Assembly (NCBI GenBank): GCA_950295325.1
Contig: OX485803.1
Location: forward strand, 65,549,554-65,613,553
Reading direction: 5' to 3'
DNA length: 64,000 bases
From: Polytrichum commune
Taxonomy: Eukaryota > Streptophyta > Polytrichopsida > Polytrichales > Polytrichaceae
The stretch's first letter is position 1; the number at the start of each line of letters is the position of its first letter. Below, one piece after another: positions 10,623-25,869 of the stretch. Both the position numbers and the translations under genes were made by a program. The notes below the pieces were generated by a model. That model was not told the origin of the DNA. It saw only the letters and a program-made list of their open reading frames with translations, and did not search any database.

Positions 10623-12197
10623 GGATGCTCTTGCAGCATTGAAAACTGGTCGTCTACCACCTCCAAGCGCACTCCCTTCCTTTGAGACTGTAAAAGATAT
10701 CGTAGGCTTTACAAATTATTTTGCAGAGGAGTCCTGTTATTCCACCAGTTCAGCTCCTCCATCTTATACTCGCCCATCAGGTTGTTAACATTTACCTGTT
10801 CAGTGACTTTGTTTTCCCTGAGGCTGTGTGATCTCAGTCGCGAATGGAATCCATTTGCCCAATTGTTTCATGGTTTACGTTATTTCAAGTTCTCTAGTAC
10901 TTATACCTTTCATGCAATTCAAACTCCTCATATCAATGGCTCCTATCAACTACGCAAGCCTGTTGACAAAACTGAAGGCTGATTTGCCGGAGTCAGAGCC
11001 AAAGCCCAAGAAAAGACGTCGCTCCTCCACAACCTCTTTTTATCCCACATAGGCACATAATCGCTTGTTGGATGTTTGCGGTTATAAAGATTTCACGAAT
11101 CCGCCAGCTTTCGATACCATCAAGGAAGCCAACACATTTGTCACTAAATATGCAAACAACAAGAAAGCATTCAAAGACATATATGGCTCAGAGCCATGTC
11201 CAGGTGAATACTCCATCTTCAGTATTAATCTCTAATTACTTGCACCATGACCCGCATTCAACTAACGACCTGCTCGCCTCATAACTACTGAAGTTTCAAA
11301 AAATATTAATATTCCCATTTGTAATTCACATATATGTTTATGCATGTATTGTGTTAATATGTACATATGAATGCCATGATTATTTTGTTGTTCCCTGTGC
11401 ACATGTTTTTTACAAACATAGACAACTTCATGCGCTTTTGAATCAGGTCATGTGAAGATCCTCTTGGACTTATTTCAAATTGACTATGTGGGCGACATAG
11501 ACAAACTCACAGTTTGGAAGGCCAAATCGATGCTCAAGACGGTTGTACCGGGAGATTTGGGAACACATCAAATGTTCTGATTCTACCATGAATTTCGTAT
11601 CACTGACCCTGCAACTTGGTCTGATTTATCGTTTAAACAAGCAACGGCCTTGTTGGAGGCACTGAGTTCTGAACGTGAAGCTGCTGCTGGACTCAAAGCC
11701 CCTGCACCCAATCCCGTTGTGCCCAATACTACTGTTGGTGTCACCAACGTTCCTTCATCTTCCCGTCCAAAATACGGGAAGCATGTCGCTTCAATGTCTA
11801 TACCATAACTTACAGGTACTCTACGTATTCCCATTTGGTTTGATATTTCATTTTCTGTTATAGAAATATCTCTACAATTTAATTTCTAAACTACGCTTTC
11901 CTTTCTACTAGGGCCAACGGACGGGTCTACGTGGGGCAAACGATATCACCGCATGCAAGATACCTACAACATGCCCGCTCCCCACCCCTCAAGATGAGAA
12001 AGGACGCTAGGACTTACCAACCGTTTCTAGCTCATTTTCAGCTGCAAACAGTCTTTACAACAACAAGGAAGTACCTTGCCGATAGGAAGGAGAAACAGTT
12101 GATATGTATGTATCAATCTCAACCAAATAAATCCTACAATATCTTAAGGGGTAGACCGTCGGCGGACCCTTTGTATTGGATATTGAGGAGAAAATAA
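10623..12197 (+). pseudogene. Unrecognised decayed multi-exon coding region
   Basis: Several exon-like blocks with codon-like composition and plausible splice borders follow each other. They are: 10623-10781 (DALAALKTGRLPPPSALPS onward, donor at CAG|gttgtt); about 10940-11052 (YASLLTKLKADLPESEPKPKKRRRSS, a basic stretch like a nuclear signal); about 11053-11201 (LLDVCGYKDFTNPPAFDTIK onward, to CPG); about 11449-11800 (VKILLDLFQIDYVGDIDKL, then a TGA at 11577-11579, then FYHEFRITDPATWSDLSF); and from 11913 (PTDGSTWGKRYHRMQDTYN). I do not recognise the protein. The in-frame TGA and the stop that ends the KKRRRSS block argue for a decayed gene, perhaps another fragment carried with the neighbouring mobile DNA. 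A live gene with unresolved introns is the alternative. Confidence 0.4.
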
Positions 12198-13453
12198 TAA
12201 ATATATGTTTCCATTCCAATATGGAATTGTTGAGTATGCATCTCTCTGTCGTGTATTTGGACATACCGTAAATCTGAATTCAAGTACAGATTCTATAAAC
12301 ATGATATTGTATTGATGATATGCAAAGCATAACACCTTAGTGTTGACTTTTCAATGGTGAAAAATCCATAAGTGTCACTACAAACTAGGATTTTTATGTA
12401 TAGTTCTTTAAAAAAATCAGGAAAATCCAAATTCATACATTTCTATGCATAATGTATTCACACATTTCTCTCGACTTCTTCTCTCACCTCTCGTTGTTCT
12501 GAAGTGTATAAAACTGTGAATGATGTGCTTTGAGAAATGAAGTCATAAGGTATATGAACGATGATCAATTTGTGATCAGGTGCTCTGAGTCAAAGTGGTG
12601 GTAAGGGAAGATTCTTCTCATGCCATGAGAAATATAACTTGCATCACGAGTTTTGAATCAGGAATGGTTGATTGATACAATAATTAACTCATAAGATCCT
12701 CCTGTGAAAGGAGTGAATCTAATTTATCTCTGCCTAAGACGCACGAGGGGAAGGAGATACACGAATCGTGCATCTCTCCTGTGAAAGGAGATTGAAAAAT
12801 CAGTGAGAATCAATTTGTTCAGACTATAGTCTTGCACTATATAAGGATGTGAAATCCTGTGACTTTGGTGGATCTGCTCGAACAGAATTGAAGAGTGAAT
12901 TGTGGGTATACTTTAGATTGGTTTAAGTGAGAGCATGAATTCCATTCATATAGCCCCTGTAATTTTTCTTTGGACAACATGCTCACGTGTTGATAAGGGT
13001 GGATTATTGGATGAGAAGTACCTAGTTGAGAGGGCGACTACACTCATCCTGATGTCAATGTTGATGTAGCGACCCTGTATCAAGTATTCAAAGTAGAATT
13101 ATCACTCGGAATGGAAATCTAAAGTGGAAGATTCCCAGTGAGACATGAGTAGAGGAGAGTACATTAAATGTCTCTTCGTGTTCGGATGGGCGTAATCCTC
13201 GATTCAGAATATGTAATTGCGATTAGATTTCTTGTGATTGAGGCGATTGACGGAACTGAGACATCTCCAAAGACATTCGCTGCGACCATGGTCTTTTGAG
13301 GATGCCAAGAAGCAGATAAGACAGAGCGTCGAAGTGAGGAAGGTGAGTCGTGAAGGGGAAGAGGCAAGTGTGATTTAACCCATATCGTTTGGGGGAATGC
13401 TCAAGGGCAGGTATATAAGGAGAAGTGGCCAACACCTCGTTCGAGAACAAGAC

Positions 13454-13586
13454 GTTGACTTGGAATTGGTTACTGGTTACTTGCTATTTATTACTAAGAC
13501 TATGGCCCTCTTTGTGAGACTCGTTACTTGGAACTGGTTACTGGTTCTTGAGACTATGGTTGGTTACTCAGACTATGGTTGAGCCG
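13454..13586 (+). repeat. Short imperfect tandem repeat
   Basis: The phrase acttggaattggttactgg followed by agactatgg occurs at 13454-13505 and again at 13523-13559 with small changes. A third, shorter form (ttggttactcagactatgg) follows at about 13560-13580. Confidence 0.6.
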
Positions 13587-15872
13587 TCTAGACTATGATC
13601 CTAGAGATTAGACTCTTCGCTCAGTCTGGTCCGCTTAGCTCGGTCACTAGGTTCGCGTTACTTGTAACTAGACTTTTGCAAGTTACAGTAAATACCTCTA
13701 CCATCCAAACGCAATAAAAAAATCAAAGAAGGTTGATGCATTACAAATATAAGTAACACTTCAAGTTTTTTTGCAACATGATCATGAATCTTTCTCTTTT
13801 TCACGTTCAACTCGTCTACTTCTTCGTTTTATATTACGTCTTATTTCTTCATTCTTTTTCCTTCTAAAAAAACTACCCATTCCAAATTTCATTCTACAAT
13901 TGATAGGCATAATATTATTTCTAGAACATCAACAATTATACAACCTTATGCATTAATCCAAACACAATTATTTTTTAATTCTAGTTATGATGTTATTGAT
14001 GTTGAGATCACTTCAACACATAGAAAATTGATCATTTCTAAGGGTTTCTTATCTTTGGCCAACCAACATCTAAAAACAAATCCAAATTTGCTATTGGACC
14101 TCTCTCCAGTTAAGATCCAGGATCACTTGAATGCATCAAAACTATAAAATTTATCAAATAAATATTCATATTTTTATATTACATTATTTAAGATTTTTTA
14201 TTTTATTTTATTTGTTTATTTAATATAATATACTATTTATATGTTTTTTAATTATATGTTTTCATGTTTCCAATGGCCGTAAAGATTTTATTGCAAGTTT
14301 GAAAATGACCAATGTTATAAATCTCATTCTTTCTAACATCTATGACAGACTTTCGGTTCTTAGAACTCGAATACCCAATACAATGTCATTTTGGAATGTC
14401 AAGCATAATGAAAATTTTCTTACACCAATGTTTATTGCACATGCATATCTTTCATATGATGATGTTATTTTCAGTAATGTTCATCATGAAAATTAGAGGG
14501 AACTCAATGCATGCCTTAATCAAGCATAAGTGATGGTTATAAACACAATCTATTGCATCAATGTCAATGATCATCTTATCAATCCAGATAATTCAAGGCA
14601 AATAATAAGTATTTTACCAATCAAATATTATTAAGTACAATGTAGTCAGGCAAATGAGATACATAGTACATGGATGGGTTGTTCATTGTCCTAGTAAACT
14701 TATGGGATGTAATTATAAACACAGTGGAGAATATTCCATGACATTCTTTGAAAATATGATGTCCACAAATTATAATCAAGTTCAACGTGCTTAAGAAATA
14801 ACTTCATTGTATTGAAATGAAATTGGTGCACAAAATAACATTCATACCTTGAAAACCAACATAAAAGATATAGCAAACCATACTAAGAACCTGAAAGTGG
14901 ACGATAACTATAAGGGCTGAATGGATTGAAACAACAACAATGGAATCTCCTACTTAGACCGCAAACCTATGTACAAAGACAAATATTGGTTGGATAGCAA
15001 TTGTAATGAATGTAAATTACAAAGAGATGAGAGTTTGAGTGTTAAAGACCAAGGTAAAGAGACTAGCAATGACAGAAGCAACAATTCAATGAACTCAAGA
15101 AGATAGGCTCGAATGCGAGAGAATATTAAAAGTTGGAGGGACTAGGAATTCCGAAGTTTGAGGGTTACATGAATGTCAAAGTTTACCTATTTAGATATAG
15201 AAAACCCCATCATTCTATATTGTAGTTTTCTCTACATTTGCTATATTCATAATTTCTTAAACATTCTTCTTTTAGGTATGCAATTTCAATATGAAGTCAT
15301 TATGTTAAAACTAAGTAACCAGTGAGCCCCATAAGCTTCAACATTGACAATTGAAATTCCAACACATTGGAACTTCAAAATTGTATTTAAAACATTCCAG
15401 GAGCTTGATCCAAAAATTGAATCAAATGGAGCAATAACTGAGGCTTGAATTGTGGACACAAAACCATGTCCATTGATTATTGTTCATTGATCATTGTCCA
15501 CTATAATTTTTTTGGGCAAAAATGCCAATTATGAAACAAATCAAATAATATTTTTTTAAACCAATAAAATAAAACAAAATATAAAATATAAAATACTTGA
15601 AATCAATAAACACAGCAATCACAATGGATTGAATTCAAACACATTAAAGAGCATACCATACAAGTTTTGTCAACATCCAAACACAATGGGCCATCAACCC
15701 ATACAACCCCCTTGGCTGCCTCCCAAATACACAAGCAAATCCAACAATGAGGGCAACAATCCCAGAAGAAATGAGGTAGAAACCCTTGGAGCAAGGATGA
15801 TGGCCAACTCCAAAAAACCACATATCATAATTAAGTGATGGCCATAAAGGCCTTGCAAAGATGCACAAAACC

Positions 15873-16151
15873 AACTTTGATGTGTCCAAAACATTGGAAA
15901 ACACCATCTCGGCACCAAGAGGGCATTTTCCAAGTTTTTAGGCAATCTTAAAAGTCCTAAGAAGCCTTTGATCACTCGAGGCATCATTTTGGAAGATTTT
16001 TATAAGAATCAATAGATTATGGAATGAACTTCAATTGTCCCAAATGCTGGAAAACATCCTCTCAACGCGAGAGGGTGTTTTCCAACATTTTGGGAACCTT
16101 TCAGAAGCCATAAAAGGCCATAGGTATTGCTCATGGCATCATTTTTCAAGA
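15873..16151 (+). repeat. Diverged tandem duplication, about 154-bp period
   Basis: Copy 1 (15873-15996) and copy 2 (16027-16151) share the order: aactt-caattgtcc-like start, tggaaaacat/acc, cgagaggg, ttttccaa, the aagcc segment, and a ggcatcatttt end. Many substitutions separate them, so the duplication is old. Confidence 0.55.
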
Positions 16152-16967
16152 ATTTTCAAATAAAAATTACATTTAGATTCAACTTTAATGTGTCTTCAAT
16201 GTTGAAAGCCCCGAGTGGCCCTTAGTGGTATGTTGGGGTCATGTGTAGTTGCAATTTGAACTTGTGCAAAAGCAAAGAATCTTCTTTACACAATTAATGT
16301 CTCATTGCAAATTTTGCACAATTCGACAACTTGTAACTAACATAGCCTCCCTTTAATTTCGATGGAACTATGATTATTATTATTATTGCTAGGTGTGAGG
16401 CCAAACCCACCACCCTTAAGCGTCCTAGTCCGGGTGATGGTCTTGGGAATCACATGTAGTGTATGTAGCGTGAAAATTGATCTCTTCACATCATTAAGCA
16501 TTCATGTCATTTTGAATTACTTTGTTTATTTAGAAGTAGCCTCTTGGCTCGTGGTCGCGTTGGCCTTTTCTAGGGTCCAACCGGCGGCCTTGGCAACACA
16601 AACTCTCAAGGATATTCTCCTTTGGCCTTTGATTATCCTTTCCTTCAACTTGCCCTTGCTAGAGTCCTCCATTTTATCCATTTCTTATAAGCGATTGAAT
16701 CTCCCAAAGAGGACATAAGTGTTAAAAAAACACTCCCTCAATGGTTGATCACAAGTACAATTGCCTTTGAGGCCACACGGAATTCTAGATAAACTAATGC
16801 TTTAACTACTTGGCTTGCACTACAAAATCTAAACACCTAATGTAATGGTTTATCGAAGTACTAATGTAAGGTTTTTTAGGACTAGCCTTGACTAGCTTCT
16901 ATGTTAAGTTGATGTGTAGATAAACTAATGCTTCTCACATCGATCCTCTTCCGGGCAACTCCGAGGC

Positions 16968-17382
16968 TTAGCCACCTCGTCCCAAGGTCCAGCAGTTAGC
17001 TTAGCCACCTCGTCACAGGGTCCAGCAGTCGCTTAGCCACCTAACTAAATTTCACCATAACCACCTAAGCAACTAATTGCTCAAAGGCCCACATGCGAGC
17101 CTTTAGCTACACTCTTAAATGTAATCCCTCGAGATGCTTAATCGGACAATTGCTAACTCTTTTACTCTTCGGCTAATAAGCTGACTAATTACCTAACATC
17201 ACTAACTAATCCACACACGTGGACCCAAGCTCCAAGAGCCTATAACATTAACTAATCCATACACGTGGACCCAAGCTCCAAGAGCTCATCTCCATTGAGG
17301 GAACTTGAGAGAGAGCTTAACTAACTAACTTCACTAAAAACTAATAACCCACACACGTGGCTCAAGCTCTTAAGAGCTTGCT
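16968..17382 (+). repeat. Two adjacent short tandem-repeat clusters
   Basis: A 33-bp unit (cttagccacctcgtc through tccagcag) starts at 16968, 17001 and, truncated, 17033. A second unit built around ctaatccacacacgtggac and ccaagctccaagagc occurs at 17203-17242, 17249-17290 and, more diverged, 17341-17382. A purine-rich gagaggga tract follows at about 17400-17475. Confidence 0.65.
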
Positions 17383-18671
17383 CCCTTGAGAGCGCTTGAT
17401 GGAGAGAGAGGAAAATGAGAGAGAAACCACCTTAAGTAGTAAAGAGGGAGAGAGGGAGAGAGGGAGAGAGAGGTGAGGATAGGGTGAGAGGATTAGCACC
17501 TCCAATCACAATCCCTTAACCTTCACCTCTAAAGTAGGGACTAATCCCCTTCCACCAAGCTTCCTTCTTCCTAAACTAACAAGGCGGATCCAAAAGTGGG
17601 CATTTAACCCGCGGAGCTCGCCTTGCCTCACCTTACCCCTTACTCACATAATCAAGGCATTCTCCTATTGAAATCAACCTTGAAATAATCACACAACACC
17701 ACCTAATGCCTAAAGTTAAATCCACACCACACTTCATTCTTTTTATGTTTTGTGAATAATCATAATACCTCAAAGTCAAACTAAAATTGGTTTCGAGGAG
17801 TTAATCACCACATGTGGGCACCATTTTGGGCTCACACTAGGGGCGCCAATGAATGCAATTATTAGAGGTTTGAAACATAATATGGTACTTGATATTCCCC
17901 AATCCCAAGTAAAACCTCCCAGGTAAATACCATTGGGTCGTAGGTATAATGGGAAAATGCTAGAGGGTGTACCCCCAGGCATTGCGTCCAGGGAGGACAT
18001 CTCCTATGTGTCATAATTGGAGATATCCCACCTTCCATAATTTTATCTTGTCCACCCTATCATGATCAAGACCAACAATTTCTATAGATGGAATATTTTC
18101 ATTTCGTTTTGTTTACTCCTTGCTTTATATCAACTGCAAATTAACATGTTCCATATACATTTTTGGAAGCCAAATTGGTGATATTTTGTTTGGTTGGTGG
18201 ATCATGGATACATTGCCAAATATGTGTCTCCTTGGACCAATAACCTTACAGTTACTTTGCTTTGTTTTGTATTGTAATTTTCCATAACCTTTCATTTTAT
18301 TTTTATTTTATTTTCATTTCAAAATTCTTAAAATGTTTGTTTCATAACAACTTATTTGTGGTTACTATCATCTCCAAGTTGTTGCAACCTCCTCTTCTTT
18401 CGTAGCCCTCCGACTTTCTTTTTTTCTTTTTTTCTTCCCCCCCCCCCTTCAAGAGCATCTTGAGCAAGTCATCATCGAAGTCATGTTGAGGAGGAGGATA
18501 CGTTCTTCAACTTTACCATTCTCAAGTCCCAACTCATGAGTGCAATTATGTCATAAAGTGGAGAAATCTTAATTAAAAGCATCGATGAAGTCATATGATG
18601 TTGTAGTCGATATCATCACATGTACGTATAGTAGAGGCATTTATTCCCGGTCAAGATAGATACTCATTGGT

Positions 18672-19006
18672 GATCTATAGGGTACCAAAATTTTGATTAG
18701 GTTGGAATTGAATTTCAATCAAGCTGCAACCAATAGTGCCATGACACGTGTTGTGGTCTTGAGTGCTAAAGTGAGGAAGAATAAATGGTTATGGCAAACT
18801 CTAGACATTGGCAATATGTTGGAGCCAACTTTTGGTTTCAAAAATTCACAAAATAAATAAATTCAAGGAATAAAATTACTAATTTTTTTACAATCCTCTT
18901 GATTTCTATCTTTCTACATGGGAATTTTTTTTTTGTATATCCTTATACTTCTTTTGAATTGGCGCAAAATTTTGTAAGTTATATGTTATGGGCGCCTCTA
19001 CTTTAT
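18672..19006 (+). repeat. Dispersed repeat family A, copy 1
   Basis: It is alignable with 50721-51062 in the same orientation. Shared landmarks are gattaggttgg, aatttcaatc, tgtcatgacac/tgccatgacac, gctaaagtgagga, gacattggcaatatgtt, caatcctcttgatttctatc and the gggc-cctct end. Confidence 0.75.
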
Positions 19007-19675
19007 ATATTTAAAATACTTGAAATTTGTGTTTCATTTTTTATAAAAAATACATTCTTAATACTATATACAATAGTTCTACAACTGCTTCCATACATGT
19101 TTGTTGTAGTAGAATTGGCACATCCCAACCTTTGAAACCAATCATGTCACTTCAAAGGTGTCTTTGCACCGCTTTACAATCCACAACCTCCCCCACTTGC
19201 TCCACATGTCCCGACATTGCATACCTTATATTTAAATGGCGTTGATGTACATGCTTGTCGTTTGACAAATCATAATTGTTCAAATATGCAAATTTTGCGT
19301 TTTTCCCAAAGTTTTTGCTTCCGTTATTGTGATTTTTGCATTATTCGGTATACAAACATCTAACCACGAGTGTGTGGATTGATGTCCTTTATGGACTCTC
19401 CTTCAAGCCTACAAGCTCCTCCACATGTTGCCTTAAAATGCATCACTATCACCTTATTAGTTACCTCCACTTTAACATGACTTCATAGACATAACACATA
19501 CAACCCTCGTGGTCTAAACTTTCTTAACTTTGAGAAATCATAATGTACTAGAGACATGATATCTAGTGATGACATATTTTACACACAATTCCCTATGTTG
19601 GCACACATGCTATTTGACTACTTGACAAGGAAAAATGTGATATTTGATCCTTTTTATTTCTTAAAACTAGCGCGC

Positions 19676-19696
19676 GCACACACACACACACACACA
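19676..19696 (+). repeat. (CA)n microsatellite
   Basis: An alternating CA run follows gcgcg. No gene context. Confidence 0.9.
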
Positions 19697-20623
19697 TGTT
19701 TTGGGACTATTCGTGTCATTACATGCCTAGTTGTTTCACATTGTTGTCACAATTTATCATACTCAACATACATCGTACAAAGTATTAAGCTATGCACTCA
19801 TAAATCCATGGTGGATCTATATAGTTGCATGACCTTGGTTGAAGTCAAACACACTATTTTTTTAGATTAATTTTTTTTTTGGTTCAATGCATAACAAGGT
19901 TGGTAAGAACAACCTTTACGTCCTAAGAATGTTGTGTTTTTAGTCAAACATCTTTGATTGCCTTGCTTTGATGAGAATTTGACCAAAATTTAAATGATGA
20001 TGGTGTCTATAAATGGCAACATTCATAGAAATACATGAAAGCAACATAAAATTAACAAAACATTTATCTAATTTCATCATAAACATAAATTCACAAAAAT
20101 ATAAAAGGTTTCACAACAACAATAATTGATTTTTTTTCATGATGATTAGAATTACATGATTCACCCCATTAGGTACTAATGGACTTATTTCCCATGGAAC
20201 GCTATATTTTGATCGTCATAAAAATATAGCACATTATTCTTCAAATGATACTATAATGCATGCATATTTAAAAATAAAAGATAAAAATTATCACATAGAA
20301 AGATAGATATAAGATTCAACAAGATCATTGAACAATAATACAATAGTCAAAGCAAGGATACAATGAACCATATGAGACACACCTATCAAAAATGATCACA
20401 TACAAAAAATTGACAAATTTGAATTTTCACTCAAATTCTTTACTCACTCACACACACACATACGAGCATTTCCATGAGAAATCCAGAATTTTGAAGTAGT
20501 GCACAATCTTACCAATCTTACCAATCTAGAACATGCCCCAACCCACCAAAGTTGAGAGACACATACGTACACAGGGTATACCACAACCCTAATTCGAGTA
20601 CTTGTCTTAGTCAAACACCTATA

Positions 20624-20952
20624 TTTGAGGGGTGCCGTATGTGGTTTGGTGTGACTTCAAGAACAGATACCATTGAGACACGTGTATAAAAAAAGATTGG
20701 GCTGCATGTTCAAAATATGTTAACCATTGTAAGTTCAACAATCGACACCATTGGGATACCGATACGACTGTTGAAACGGACACAAGGACCTTCACCGTGC
20801 TAATGAGCAAGACATTCTTTATGAGCTTCCAAAATCACGAGGAAATTGGGCTACGTTCTTGATTTGGGTGTCCTAATGGCGTGTCTCATATCCTTCCTAG
20901 GAGAAGTGGGCCAGTCAGGAAAAAGTAACCATTTAAGGACCCATCTACCCTT
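20624..20952 (+). repeat. Dispersed repeat family B, copy 1 (upstream of the Rab6 gene)
   Basis: It is homologous in the same orientation to 38688-39016 and 54164-54497. Shared landmarks in order are tttgag, a gtatgtggttt-like segment, aagaa.agacacca, ttaaccattctaagttcaa, gtcgacac/acataat, cttcac, gagcttccaaaat, gaggaaattgg, and ctaggagaagtggg. This copy ends about 150 bases before the GC-rich leader of the Rab6 gene, so it may contribute promoter sequence. Confidence 0.75.
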
Positions 20953-21245
20953 GTCCCATTCCGTGGGGCGGCACCAACAACATGCACAATAATAATAAAA
21001 ACAAATAATAAATAATAATGCAGAAGAGGGTGGGTACCTCCACAGTTTTTTTCCAGCCTGAGTGGCACCTTACTATGTGACCTTAAAATTGAATTATTAA
21101 GGAACTTGGCAGCTGGCAGTTGTTTTTTGTTTGTGTTGTGGTGTTGTTTGTTGTTGTGGGTTCGGCTTCGTCTTCGTCTTGTGCCGGTCACGACTCACTC
21201 TTCGCTGGGCTGTCCTCGTGCGTTCCAAGGCGCCATCGCCCTTCG

Positions 21246-21572
21246 AACCCTAGCTCCTGCCACGAACCTCCGGGTCCGCTGCCACGATCCTTCGTCTCCG
21301 TTTTCCCGGTCCTCGTTGCCGTCTTGGATCGGCCGTGCGTTCTTTGGGGCCAGATCTCGTGGATCCAGACAAGCAGGTTGGGAGCTAGGGTTTGCGAGGT
21401 CGAGGAGCGTGTTCGAGCGGTGGAAGCAGGTTGGTTGCGGGAAGGAGGAAGCGGCGAGGAGTTTGAGAGCGAGCAGGGGAGTGTAGATCCGGGGGTGGGA
21501 GGTGAGGATGCGGGCAAGGAAAGGGAGAGCGGGGATCGTGTGAATTTTGAATTGAGGGTAGAGGTAGGGTTT
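21246..21572. promoter_or_regulatory. Telo-box motifs in the Rab6 leader
   Basis: TAGGGTTT (reverse complement of the plant telo-box AAACCCTA) occurs at 21386-21393 and 21565-21572, and AACCCTA at 21246-21252. All lie in the GC-rich stretch before the start codon at 21683. Telo-boxes are known in promoters and leaders of plant housekeeping genes; a function here is inferred. Confidence 0.5.
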
Positions 21573-21655
21573 GGTTGTGCCGTGCTTTTTTTTTTCTTCT
21601 GTTTGGCGAGGTGTTTAGTGGCGAAGTGAGGAGGGAGGACGTACCTGTTTGGTGA

Positions 21656-24450
<2,795 letters not shown>

Positions 24451-25483
24451 CCAATAAGAGGAGTGATATACTAGTTTCACACCTCAATGTTCACATTGAA
24501 GTTTGGAGACATTCACTGTAGGTGTAATCCTGTACTATCTTTAAGACCCCCAAGCATTGTCAAGGCTTATGTTAGGATACGTCTTGCTGGCTACATTGAG
24601 GGGACATGGTTTTGTGTCCATTTAGGTAGGATGTGGCTGATTGTTTAGTCATCTGATTAGGCTGTTGCAAGCTGCAATTATTCAAGGAGACACAATAGAG
24701 ACCTGGAGGAGTTTCAGAGCAGCCCAATTTTTGGGTCTTGTCTTTTCAGCTGTTCATGTTAGATTCTACTACAGTTCAAATTTAGGACTGAATTGGGTAG
24801 GCTGAAAGTTGAGAGACGCATTAGATAGATATATTTGACATATTGAGCAGTAAGTAGTGTACCGGCTCAGGTCTCATATTTCCTATGCTTGTTCAGTCAA
24901 GTTTGGGGTATTTGTTAGGCAGTGTATTACGATTCTAGAGCTATCAATGGAGCTTACTCCTGGAATTTGTGCACCAGTAATTGTTGAGAACAGTGTTTTC
25001 TATTTGTCAGTCTTGCAGAAACTTTGACTGCCATATGTTTTACTGGCAGTGTAGTGTTGCGAGTTCAGGATTCAATGAATGCATTTTGAGTGCTCAGTGC
25101 AATAAAAATTCAGTCACATGAATTTAGTACCTATCATAGGGCTGCAACTTGTGTGACATTAGTTAGTGCTTGAAGAGTGTTGATGTCACTACACTTTGCG
25201 TAATAATGGAATACTGTCTGAAAATCTTGTATTTACCATTGTTCTCATTCTTGTAGTAGCAAACTTTCTCTTGTATCCCCATCAGGTAGATGATGGCAAC
25301 ATGGGGGTTGAGCTCACAAATTGATGTACAAGTGCATATCTATTGTGTGCATTACTTTGATTTGCCGCCAAGTCTGGGGATGATTTCTCAAACTCAACTC
25401 ATGAAGCTTAACCGGGGTGTGTATATAAACAAAGCACATGACAATTTGTCCGGACTGCAAAATACACTGAAATACTATATATA
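24451..25483 (+). other. Rab6 3' region and spacer
   Basis: No further gene is seen. The 3' UTR probably covers the first few hundred bases, but no single polyadenylation signal stands out. Confidence 0.4.
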
Positions 25484-25657
25484 GTGTCACTTACTATTAG
25501 AAACTACGCAATGCTATATCTATTTACTGTAAATCTCATATTTTACCAACAAATGTCAAATTGGTTGTTTGGACATTACAGAACAACTTTACTTGTTAAA
25601 AATTACATCAATGGTAAAATGATATAGCACTCTGTAATTCCAAATAGTAAGTGACAA
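25484..25657. mobile_element. Small MITE-like element with about 37-bp inverted repeats
   Basis: The left arm 25484-25520 (gtgtcacttactatt through atgctatatc) and right arm 25621-25657 (gatatagcac through agtaagtgac) are inverted repeats at roughly four fifths identity. The AT-rich interior is about 100 bases and non-coding. Confidence 0.6.
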
Positions 25658-25869
25658 TTGAAACTTGAAACAGATTTGGACATGATTGACATGGATTCTC
25701 TGTGTTTGTTTAATATGGTGGTCACCATTCTGGTCTGTCCTGACGAAGTTGTTCTGCTTTCTAATCACGATTAGGCTTACAAAGGCTTTTGAATAAGCTA
25801 TATGAGTTTTGCACTTTTGCTAGCTTTGATGTCCATTTGTCTAAGGCCCAAAATCATGACCTTTGGCCA

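Larger units (their letters stand above)
12198..16959. other. Geneless AT-rich region with small repeats
   Basis: There is no supported gene. Noted items are a 15-base palindromic motif ctcctgtgaaaggag twice (12699-12713 and 12776-12790), a promoter-like tatataaggaga at about 13412-13423, and the tandem repeats listed separately. It is probably remnants of LTR or other elements too eroded to assign. Confidence 0.4.
17383..20623. other. Geneless AT-rich region
   Basis: No gene is supported. It contains a pyrimidine/poly-C tract at about 18415-18450, one copy of a dispersed repeat (18672-19006), a (CA)n microsatellite in 19676-19696, and a short CACACA run near 20450. Confidence 0.4.

Noticed and set aside
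13400..13700. Possible LTR with TATA-like tatataagg
   Set aside because: No second LTR and no TG...CA boundaries could be identified.
17776..18000. Possible LTR-retrotransposon primer binding site on the minus strand (ttggcgcccc)
   Set aside because: No paired LTR, gag or pol remnant could be found on either side.
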